The notes beneath the pieces were generated by a model. The model was not told where the DNA came from. It was given only the letters and a program-made list of their open reading frames with translations, and made no database searches. From Conchocele bisecta (Eukaryota; Mollusca; Bivalvia; Lucinida; Thyasiridae), in the NCBI GenBank assembly GCA_029237695.1, contig CM055278.1, positions 74,256,297 to 74,320,296 on the forward strand: a stretch of DNA of 64,000 nucleotides. The letters run 5' to 3'. Numbering within the stretch: position 1 is the first letter of the stretch; each line of letters begins with the position of its first letter. The translations under genes and the position numbers were made by a program. Positions 37,102 to 49,100 of this stretch are shown piece after piece.

Positions 37102-40100
37102 AGCGTCGTCCACAAACTTAACGTTGGGTAAATGTCTTATAACTTCTGTTTCCTTTCACAGAACACCTTGTTATTTCATACATGCATTCCTCAGATGACC
37201 CACTATCATGCTGTAGCAAATCCATGACCCACCACCCAGCCCTTACCCCAAGGTCAAGGTCACAAACTTGTCACATTCATAAACTTAACGTTGGGTAAAT
37301 GTCTTATAATTTCTGTTTCCTTTCATGGAACATCTTGTTATTTCATACATGCATTCCTCAGATGACCCTCTATCATGCTATAGCAAATCCATGACCCACC
37401 ACCCAGCCCTTACCCCAAGGGCAAGGTCACAAACTTGACACATTCATAAACTTAACGTTGGGTAAATGTCTTATAACTTCTGTTTCCTTCCATGGAACAC
37501 CTTGTTTATTTCATACATGCATTCCTCAGATGACCCTCTATCATGCTGTAGCAAATCCATGACCCACCACCTAGCCCTTACCCTAAGGGCAAGGTCACAA
37601 ACTTGGCACATTCATAAACTTAACGTTGGGTAAATGTCTTATAACTTCTGTTTCCTTTCATGGAACACCTTGTTATTTCATACATGCATTCCTCAGATGA
37701 CCCTCTATCATGTTGTAGCAAATTCATGACCCACCACCCAGCCCTTACCCCAAGGTCAAGGTCACAAACTTAGCACATTCATAAACTTAATGTTGGGTAA
37801 ATGTCTTATAACTTCTGTTTCCTTTCATGGAACACCTTGTTATTTCATACATGCATTCCTCAGATGACCCTGTATCATGCTGTAGCAAATCCATGACCCA
37901 CCACCCAGCCCTTACCTCAAGGTCAAGGTCACAAACTTGGCACATTCATAAACTTAACGTTGGGGTAAATGTTTTATAACATCTGTTTCCTTTCATGGAA
38001 CACCTTGATATTTCATACATGCATTCATCTGATGACCCTGTATCATGCTGTAGCAAATCCATGACCCACCACCCAGCCCTTACCGCAAGGTCAAGGTCAC
38101 AAACTTAGCACATTTATAATATTAATGTTGGGGTAAATGTCTTATAACATCTGTTTCCTTTCATGGAACGCCTTGATATTTCATACATGCATTCATCTGA
38201 TGATACTCTATCGTGCTATAGCAAATCCATGACCCACCGCCCACCCAATCGTTACCCCAAGGTCAAGGTCACCTCTTAGCATGTTCATAAACTTAACGTT
38301 GGGGTAAATGTTGTGTAACTTCTGTTTATTTACAGGGAACGCCTTCATATTTCATACATACATTCATCTGCTGATACTCTATCGTGCTATAGCAAATTCA
38401 TGACTCACCGCCCACCCTTTTCCCCAAGTTCAAGGTCACAATCTTAGCACATTCATAAACTTAATGTTGGGGTAAATGTATTATAACATCTGTTTCCTTT
38501 CATGGAAAGCCTTGATATTTCAAATATGCATTCATCTGATGATACTCTATCATGCTATAGCAAATCCATGACCCACCGCCCATCCTTTACCCCAAGGTCA
38601 AGGTCACAAACTTAGTACATTCATAAACTTAACGTTGGGGTAAATGTCTGTTTCCTTTCATGGAACGCCTTGCTATTTCATACATTCCTCAGATGACCCT
38701 CTATCATGCTGTAGCAAATCCACAACACCACACCAACCCTTACCCAAAAGTCAAGGTCACAACATGCATGTTCATAAACTTAACGTTGGGGTAAATGTTG
38801 TGTAACTTTTGTTTCTTTACACTTTGAACACCTTGATATTTCATACATGCATTCATCTGATGATACTCTATCGTGCTATAGCAAATCCATGACCAACCCC
38901 CACCCCTTTCCCCAAGGTCACGGTCACAAACTTAGCACATTCATAAATTTAACGTTGGGGTAAATGTCTTATAACATCTGTTTCCTTTCATGGAACGCCT
39001 TGATATTTCATACACGCATTCTTCAGATGACCCTCTATCGTGCTATAGCAAATCCACAACCCACCACCCAACCCTTACCCCAAGGTCAAGGTCACAAACT
39101 TAGCATGTTCATAAACTTTACATTGGGGTAAATGTTGTGTAACGTCCGTTTCTTTACACTTTGAACGCTTTGATATTTCATACATGCATTCATCCGATGA
39201 TGCTCTATTGTGCTGCAGCAAATCCATGACCCACCCCCCCCCTTTCCCCAAGATCAACATCATAAACTTAACGTTGGAGTAAATGTCTTTTTATAACTTC
39301 TGTTTCTTTACAGGGAACACCTTCATATTTCATACATGCATTCATCTGATAATACTCTATTGTGCTACAGCAAATCCATGACCCCCCCACCCCTTTTGCC
39401 AAGGCCAAGGTCACAAACTTAGCACATTTATACATGCATTCCTCATGTGAATAGCTATCATACTGTAGAAAATCACCAACTTAGTGTAACTTAACGCTGG
39501 GTTAAATTTTGTTTTCCTTCTCATTTCAGGGAGCGCATTGATATTTCATACATGCATTCATCTTAATATGCTATATCATGCTATATCAAATCCACGAACC
39601 ACCTTCCACCACTGACCTCAATGTCAAGGTCCACCACACACCCCTTATCCCAAGGTCAAGTTATATAATATTCATGTTTTTTATACAACTGTGACAAGTT
39701 TGAATGAAGGCTGCCAACAGGCGAGCTTCGTTGTCTTCTGACAACTCTTGTTAACTTGTGTCGCCATTAACTCAAAAAGTATTTGAGTTACAGGCATGAA
39801 ACTATACAGGAATGTTAATCAGCATGTGTAGTTGTGGGTTTTTTTTTGTTGAATCATCCAGTAAGGATGGAGTTATGACCCTTGACATAGATAAAATTGT
39901 CAATTTTGTCCATTACAAATTTCTTCACAAATTTGTGTCGCGCGTATTTCAAAAAGTGTTTGAGCTACAGTCATGAAACCTTATAGGAATATTTGTCATC
40001 ATGTGAAGTTGTGCACCTGGGGTTAGGGATGCAGATTCAACCAGTATTTGCAGTTTTATAGCCCTTGACTTGGTAAAAAGTGGCGATTTGTACATGTACT

Positions 40101-43100
40101 TGAACATGTGCATGTACTTTTACAGGTAATATACGTGATTTAGTACTAAGCCCATTGACCCGGCCTTAAATGACGTTAGCTGTTGATAGGCCGTTAAACC
40201 CCAACAAACAAACAAAAAAATCAACTTGAGTCACACATAACTGAAAAACTATTTGAGCTACAGTCGTGTTACGTGAAATTGTGCACCTGGGGTTTTAGAT
40301 GCGGATTCATCCAGTATTCACAGAGTTATGGCCCTTGACTTAGTGAAAGGTGGCGATTTTCAACTTGTGTCGCACATAACTGAAAAACTATTTGAGCTAG
40401 TCATGAAACATTATAGGAATGTTTATCAACATGTGGAGTTGTGCATCTGGAGATTTTGATGCGGATTCATTGAGTATGGGCGGAGTTATGGCCCTTGACT
40501 TAGTGAAAATTGCTGATTATTAACTTGTGTCGCCAGTAACTCAAAAAGTATTTGAGTTACAGGCATGAAACTATACAGGAATGTTAATCAGCATGTGTAG
40601 TTGTGGGGTTTTGTTTGCGGAATCATCCAGTTGGCAATTTTGTCCATTACAAATTTCATCTCAAATTTGTATCGTGCGTATTTCAAAAAGTGTTAAAAGA
40701 GTTAGAGTTGTTAAATTTTACAGGAATGTTTGTCACTATGTGAAGTTGTGCACCTCCCAATATACAGCTAACTTATGCAGAAATAACAAGGTAGCTACAT
40801 ATATGCTGTTGTTGCCTTAAATTCTAATTGTCTAAGTCCTGATAACATACAGTGATGGTGTGGGGGGAGATGTATGTTTTTGTTCTGAAAAACAACCCTT
40901 TTATGCTCAAAAATGACCACAGATGATGTTGTTATCTATGGACAGAACGCGGACTTGTTTATGTTGCATAATTACACTGATGTCGTTCGGTAACGTCATA
41001 TGACGTTATCCGACCAATGAAACGTCAGTTTTCACTTTGTTGTGACCCGGATGTTTGTATCAGGACAATGCCTGATACAATAATTTGTTATCAGTCCGTA
41101 TGTACCGTAGTTCGTCAATACAGGACAGGTTACCTGATAAAATAATAAAATGTAAAGCTAATTCAGATTACTCTGAAAGTCTTTTTATGGTACCGGCGTT
41201 GGTAGAGCGGGGAGGCATATAATGTTTGGACTGTGTGTCCGTCTGTGTGTGTGTCCATGGGTTATGTTAAGGGGTTCTACAATCTACCACCGGGTGCATT
41301 TGTATGCCAACACGCCACATTTTCTTGTTGATGTCATGACGAAAATATGTCTGATTTTCAAAATCAGTATCAAAGAAAGATTGAGATGTGAGGACAATTG
41401 AGCAGTTTTACTGGCTCAAGTGAAGTGGTCTGGTATGGATGCCTGGCATCAGATCAGGATATAACATATTTGCATCCAGAGGCTGGCACTTTCCCAAAAC
41501 CTGGAATATCTCTGATTGTCAGTGGGCAAATTGTTGGGACCATGTAAGGGTAAATTTAACGAATCCGGTTATACCCATTATGAAAGTAGTAGGATTAATA
41601 CTAATCATGCTTTTAGGGAGTGGGGCAAAGTGGCCATGGTGTGGTGAGGACCTGGCACCAGGTCAGGTTACTAAGTATTCTAATTTCAGTGCTGAATGTG
41701 TATTTTTTTCTGTACATATTCAGTTCTGATTTTGGGATTTTTCCCCAATACGAGCATGTGAAATATGGGATTCGACGCTGTTAGCCTGGCCCAAAATGAC
41801 AATAGCTGTTGACAGGTCATTAAGCACCATTAAATAAAGTTGCTGATAGTGGGAATCCTACTATTGTATTTTTAGGCGCGTTTTAAAAAAAAATACCTGC
41901 TGTTGGATTGGCAAAAGCCGGGCGGGCGGCGGCGTCCACAATGTTAAGTTTTTGTTTTTCGTGTTTTGTCCATTTCACTGTTACTGTACCACCTAGTACC
42001 ACCCATACTTACACAACTTCATAACCAACGGGTGCCCACCACATACCACTATCCAACATGTGACATTTTTTATACCTTGGCCTATTTTTTTTCCGCATAA
42101 TCGACTTAGCAATTTTAAATGTTGAGTTTTCACATTTAAATCTGTTTCTCACTTACTATACAACCTAGAACCACCATCCTTGCAAAACTTCATAACCAGC
42201 GGCTGTCCACCACATACCACTATCCAACATGTGACCTGTTTTTGATCATGACCTATTTTTTTCCACTTAATTGACTTAATAGTAATTTTAATCATTACGT
42301 TTTCGCATTTAGATCCGTTTCTCAGGTTCATAACCAACAGGTCCCCACCACATACCGCTATACATCATCTGACCTTTTTAGCTCACCTGAGCGAAGCTCC
42401 TTCTCCTCGGTAACCATTGGGCCTATAGTCACCAAACTTCATAGTCATGGTCCTTAGGTAGGGGGATTACAAAATTGTTAAAATGACGTCATCACGTAAT
42501 CCAAGATGGCCGCCGTCTGAAAATAGCACAAATTCTTAAAAAATCTTCTTCTCAAGAACCGCCAACCGGATTTCGACAAAACTTGGTAGGAATGATCGAT
42601 GTACAATGCTCTTTCAAAGTTGTTAAAATATTGACCCCGGGTTCAAAAATCGGCGTGGCCCGTGTGGTCAAATTTGGGTCAAATTTTATTTTTGACCGAA
42701 TATGGTCATGTCATATATTAAATCGGAGGTATCAACGAGGCGATCACTCTGGTGCATTTTTTTGTCGAAATCGGATGGTCATGTCATCCAATATGGCCGC
42801 CGAAAGGTCAAAAGGTCGTTCTTTTACTAGAGATTTCAAAATTCTTCTTCACATGAACCGCTTGGCCCATGGTAGCCAAACTTAACAGTTATGGTCCATG
42901 GGTGAAGCCTTTTCAGATTTGTTAAAATGGAGGTCATGATGGCCGCCGTCTAAAAATAGCACAAATTCTTAAAAAATCTTCTTCTCGTGAACCTCCAGCC
43001 GGATTTCGACGAAACTTGGTAGGAATGATCGATGTACAATGCTCTTTCAAAGTTGTTAAAATGGTGACCACGGGGTCAAAAATGGGTGTGGTCCGTGGGG

Positions 43101-46100
43101 TCAAATTGGGGTCAAATTTTATTATTGACCGAATATGGTCATGTCTATATGAAATCGAAGGTATCAAAGAGGTGATCGCTCTGGTACATTTTTTGTCGAA
43201 ATTGGATGGTCATGTCATCCAAGATGGCCACCGAAAGGTCAAAAGGTCGTTCTTTTATTAGAGATTTCAAAATTCTTCTTCACACGAACCGCTTGGCCCA
43301 TGGTGGCCAAACTTCACATTTATGGTCCATGGGTGAAGCCTTTTCAGATTTGTTAAAACGGAGGTCGTCGCTAATCCAAGATGGCCACCGTCTAAAAATA
43401 GCACAAATTCTTAAAAAATCTTCTTCTCATGAACCGCCAGCCGGATTTCGACGAAACTTGGTAGGAATGATCGACGTAGAATGCTCTGTTAAAATGGTGA
43501 CCCCAGGGTCAAAAAATGGGCGTGGCCTGTGGGGTCAAATTTTATTTTTGACCAAATATGCTCATGTCATATATCAAATTGAAGGTATCGATGAGGCGAT
43601 TGCTCTGGTGCAATATTTGTTGGAATCGGATGATTATGTCATCCATGATGGCCTCCAATAGGTCCATTTATTCAAGATTTTTAACGATTTTTTCTCAGGA
43701 ACCACATGGCCGATGCTGGCCAATCTTCATAGTAATTAAGTTAAGATCCTTGGGTGAAGCATTTTCAGATTTGGTAAAATGAGTCATCGTTAAATCCAAG
43801 ATAACCGCCATCTAAAAATAGCACAATTGTTTTAAAACACATATGAGCTCAATGTCACATTCTCCTCTGGTGTTCATGGAGTCAGGTGAGTGAATTAGGG
43901 CCATCATGGCCCTCTTGTTTTTGTCCCGCCTGCTATAGCAGAAGCAGGACATAGGCATAGCTTTTCCGTCGGCATCGGCCGTGGCGGCGCCTGGTCGGCG
44001 GCGGCGTCAACATTTCACGTTAAGTTTTTGCGTTTAGCTCAGTTTCCAGAAAACTATAACCCCTACGGCCTCCATACTTGGTATACATCAACACTGTGGT
44101 GTAACCATCTCACACAGAGGGAACCCATGTGACCTTCACCTACTTTTCATGGTTCATTGACCTACTTTTCACATGCATTGAACGTTAAGTTTTTGCGTTT
44201 AGCTCTGTTTCTTAAACTTAACGCTCAGGTTAATTCATTGTAACTTCTGTTTCCCTCAATGGAATGCTTTAATATAATCGATACATGCATTTGTAACAAC
44301 TCGCATCATTCTACAGAAATCCCATTGTGCCCGCTAACCCCAAAGGTCACTGACTTAGAAATTTCCGTGTTTGGAAAAGTTAACGCTCGGTTTAATGTAT
44401 TACAACTTCTGTTTCCCTTGATGGAATGCTTCGGTATACATTAACACTGTGGTGTAACCATCTCACACAGAGGGAGCCCATGTGACCTTGACCTAGTTTT
44501 CATGGTTCATTGACCTACTTTTCACATACATTCAACGTTAAGTTTTTGCGTTTAGCTCTGTTTCTAAAACTTAACGCTCAGGTTAATTCATTGTAACCTC
44601 AAAGGTCAAGGTCGCTGACTTAGAAATTTCCGTGTTTGGAAAAGTTAATGCTCAGTTTATGCTTTAATATTCCATACATGCATTTGTAACAACATCCCGC
44701 ATCATTCTACAGAAAGCCCATAGTGCCCGCTAACTCCAAAGGTCAAGGTCGCTGACTTAGAAATTTCCGTGTTTGAAAAAGTTAATGCTCAGTTTATGCT
44801 TTAATATTCCATACTTGCATTTGTAACAACATCCCGCATCATTCTACAGAAAGCCCATAGTGCCCGCTAACCCCAAAGGTGAAGGTCACTGACTTAGAAA
44901 TTTCCGTGTTTGGAAAAGTTAACGCTCAGTTTATGCTTTGATATTCCATACATGCATTTGTAACAACATCCCGCATCATTCTACAGAAAGCCCATGTTAC
45001 CCGCTAACCCCGAAGGTCAAGGTCACTGACTTAGAAATTTCCGTGTTTGGAAAAGTTAACGCTCAGTTTATGCTTTAATATTCCATACATGCATTTGTAA
45101 CAACATCCCGCATCATTCTACAGAAAGCCCATGATGCCCACTAACCCCAACGGTCAAGGTCACTGAATTAGAAATTTCCGTGTTTGGAAAAGTTAACGCT
45201 CAGTTTATGCTTTAATATTCCATATATGCATTTGTAACAACATCCCGCATCATTCTACAGAAAGCCCATCATTCTACAGAAAGCCCATGGTGCCCGCTAA
45301 CCCCAAAGGTCAAGGTCACTGACTTAGAAATTTCCGTGTTTGGAAAAATTAATGCTCAGTTTATGCTTTAATATATTCCATACATACATTTGTAACAACA
45401 TCCCGCATCATTCTACAGAAGGCCCATAGTGCCCGCTAACCCCAAAGGTCAAGGTCACTGACTTAGAAATTAACGCTCAGTTTATGCTTTAATATTCCAT
45501 ACATGCATTTGTAACAACATCCCGCATCATTCTACAGAAAGCCCATCATTCTACAGAAAGCCCATGGTGCCTGCTAACCCCAAAGGTCAAGGTCACTTAC
45601 TTAGAAATTTCCGTGTTTGGAAAAATTAATGCTCAGTTTAGGCTTTAATATTTCATACATGCATTTGTAACAACATCCCGCATCATTCTACAGAAAGCCC
45701 ATGGTGCCCACTAACCTCAAAGGTCAAGGTCACTGACTTAGAAATTTACGTTTTTGGAAAAGTTAACGCTCAGTTTATGCTTTAATATTCCATACATGCA
45801 TTTGTAACAACATCCCTCATCATTCTACAGAAAGCCCATGGTGCTCACTAACCCCAAGGTTATTACAAGCTCCTTATATACTATCAAACTGCACCAGGCG
45901 GGACATTTTGCTCCGCGGAGCTCTTGTTTTTACCTTTACCTATTTTTTCCGCGGAAATGGAGTTTCAATGTTAAATTGGACAACACTCATCAGACAGCAC
46001 AGAAGTTCACTCGTATCTTGTACTAATACATGTATGCCAGCCTGCAACAGCATGTAGGTTTTCTCATACACGGACTTAGTTTGCCATCTTTGGCCAATGA

Positions 46101-49100
46101 CAGTTGTCACTTAATTGTGGTCATAATCTGTTATCCAATTGTCTATGCCTTAAAGAAAACTGTGGATGACCTTGCTGTTTGTTATGCTGCATGCAAGCGG
46201 TTGAAAATAACAGTCAACAAATGAGGAGTATATTTCTTATTTCTCTCTGTAAATATGTCTTAGAATTTCATTAGAATTGTGTTCTGTAGACTCAATTCTA
46301 ATTCATGATATTTAGAGGGAGAAATAAAGTAAAATATAATTAATTTGCGTCTGTTATTTTTTAAATATTCATAGTCAACAAAATATCCAGCATACAGAGA
46401 GTTAGATTGACATAAATCCCCATTCACTCGCTCAACTTTCAGGTATGCCCCTGAATGTGTTAACTACGGACATTTTTCACACGCAAGCGACGTATGGAGT
46501 TTTGGAGTGACATTGTGGGAAATGTTTTCCTTCGGCGAACCACCGTTCGGAGAGATGAAAGGAATTCAGGTATGAAGTGCCATTTACAATTGAAATGGTC
46601 AGTGGAAGGAAGGGACCCTGTATGTATGGAACACCAAATGTACATAAATTCAATAATTATCAATAATTATTTCTAGCTCTAAATATTTAATGCTAGCTCA
46701 AATTGATTTAGAGCTAGCTCCAAATGATTTAGAGAGCTCTTCAAATGATTTGGAACTAGCTCTAAATATTTATGCTAGCTCTAATTATTTAGAGCCAGCA
46801 TTAATTATTTGAGTTTATGTATATTTGGCGTTCCATACATACCGGTATGGAATATCATCTTTTTATGACAGCGATGTATTGATTTAAGGAATAAAACCAT
46901 GGGCTGTTGCGTTTACTGGGGTGCACAATACATTTGGTCTGTTTAAAGTGCGAAGGACTCCTCGCAAACTTTAAACAGTATTTTAATGACGTCAAACAAA
47001 CTTTAACGAATCAACATCGCGCGACGTCATGTGGTGCTAATGTAATGTACTGGGATATAAATGCAATATGTTGAATGGGCGTTTCCATTATGAATATAAG
47101 GACAATGTAAATATAATGGTCAAGTACAGTCAAACCTGTGCCAACGACCACCTGGGAATAGCGACCACCTGTCCACAACGGCCAGTTAAAAATCCCCTGT
47201 CCAATTTTGTTCTTTATAAGACCTTGGAATAACGACCACCCCCGAACTGCGACCAGCGGCCAGCTATTTTCATCACCCACGGCATTTTTGTATGTGAACA
47301 GCGTCCATGTCAAGTTTTTGTCGGCAAAAAAAATATCACCACAATCGCTATTTTCCTTTCATCACAATCTGGCCGCTATCATTTGAATTGCAACTGGTCA
47401 TATCCAATTAGTCATCGATTACATTCGCATACATTGGCACAATGCTCTTTTGAAAACATTTACCTTGCCCGATATGGTCGGTGTCATTTTGGCGAAATTA
47501 AACATTTTCCATGAAAAATATTGCATGACGCCATTAACGGTAATTCCCGATATGTATTCCATGTTGTGTATTCCAATAGGCATAATGCAATTCTGCGTAA
47601 GTCATAAAACTTCATCATTAGTGGGTAAACTGTGTTTACACGATGCTGATTCGTCTGCAGTGACAAGACTAAGACTTCAAACACACCGCGCTTGTCAAGT
47701 ATTACAAGTATTTACTTGTCAAGTAAATTTCACACCGCGGGGCACAAGGCCATATCAAAGATCAATACACGCGGTTGCTGACGTCGGTCACGTAGTCCAC
47801 ACTAGACTGGTACCCTGTCGGATGGGCAACCTAGCGTAACAATACTACCGGGAACCAGTCTAAAGTGACACGACAAACGTGTTTATGTGAATTGGGTCTC
47901 GATCTCCGACATGTCCCGGCTTATTGCATTAGCGGCCAGACCAGACAGTGGATTCACGTAGTCTACCCATGGTTTACAATGCTCGCCAATCTCTAATTAA
48001 AAACATCAGTAATTACGTCAGCGGACATTGCCAATTCGTCATAGGCTGCTTAAATATTTGGGCTTGATCAGGATATTATACATTGGAAAGAAAGCAAATA
48101 AGCCTGGTGTTCTCTGCCGATTTGGACACCTATCTCGCGTGGGTTACTCGACTTGACACATTCAATAAAATATTTTTGTTACAAAAAAAATCGCGGTTTT
48201 CACAGGCCGCGCCACATAGGCTATCGTTTTAATAAAGACTATATGACCGTTATTAATTTCAACTGATGGTGTGAAATTGAGAATAAGAAAACAAAATACT
48301 AATGGTCATGTTAATTAAACCGCTTACATGTAATGACGACAAGCTATTAAATGGTGCACGAAAGCAAGCCGCGGGATATACTTATCATGAAGATAATTAA
48401 TCCCCTTTGTATATAATTTCCAAAGCGAGGCTGGGTTCAGAACAATAACAAGATGACATAACAAAATAAATTGACTATTTTTACCATTTTCATGCAATTT
48501 TTAATTGATAAAAAGCAGATACACTCCATGATCATGCAATAGCGAATCGTCAGGTGGAAGTGTATACACCCAAGACATTTTCTATGCATGCATATAGATT
48601 ACAATAGAATGCTAAATACATGGCCGACTTTGTTGTGAAACCGGGAAAATGTTTGACCCTTGGAACAACGACCACCTGTCAACAACGGCCACTTTGGCCA
48701 CTTCCCTTTGCCGGTCGTTGTTCACAGGTTCGACTGTAATTGACTTCAAATCCATAGGTGACGACAATCCCCACATTACTGTCTGTTTCACGAAACCTGC
48801 CCAAATTTTACGGCCATATAAACAATGCAAAAACAATATTTTTTCTGATAATATTTAATTTTATCAAAATTAAAGAATGGGGGAAAAGGAGGTGGAGGAG
48901 CTGTTGGATGAGTCAAAAAACGAAAAATGTGGAAATTGGCTCCGAAACCTGGCTTGATAGCTTGGAAATGATCTAAGAAAACAAAAGTTAGATTTTGAAA
49001 TGTTACATTCCCATAGGAAAATATTTTTTTTCGCAATGACTTTTTTTTATTGATGAAAAAGTACTTACATTAAAATATTTGTTAGATATAATGTGTTAAA

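Noticed and set aside
37066..37107. GTCGGC run as a coding or regulatory tract
   Set aside because: It is the 5' simple repeat of a Helentron-like element; the same block appears near 4,370, 6,150 and 7,400.
46030..46224. 64-codon open frame before the APE exon
   Set aside because: No motif; its end overlaps a dispersed repeat also found at 12,866.
47450..47839. 129-codon open frame
   Set aside because: No similarity I recognise, no splice or codon support, mixed composition; judged chance.
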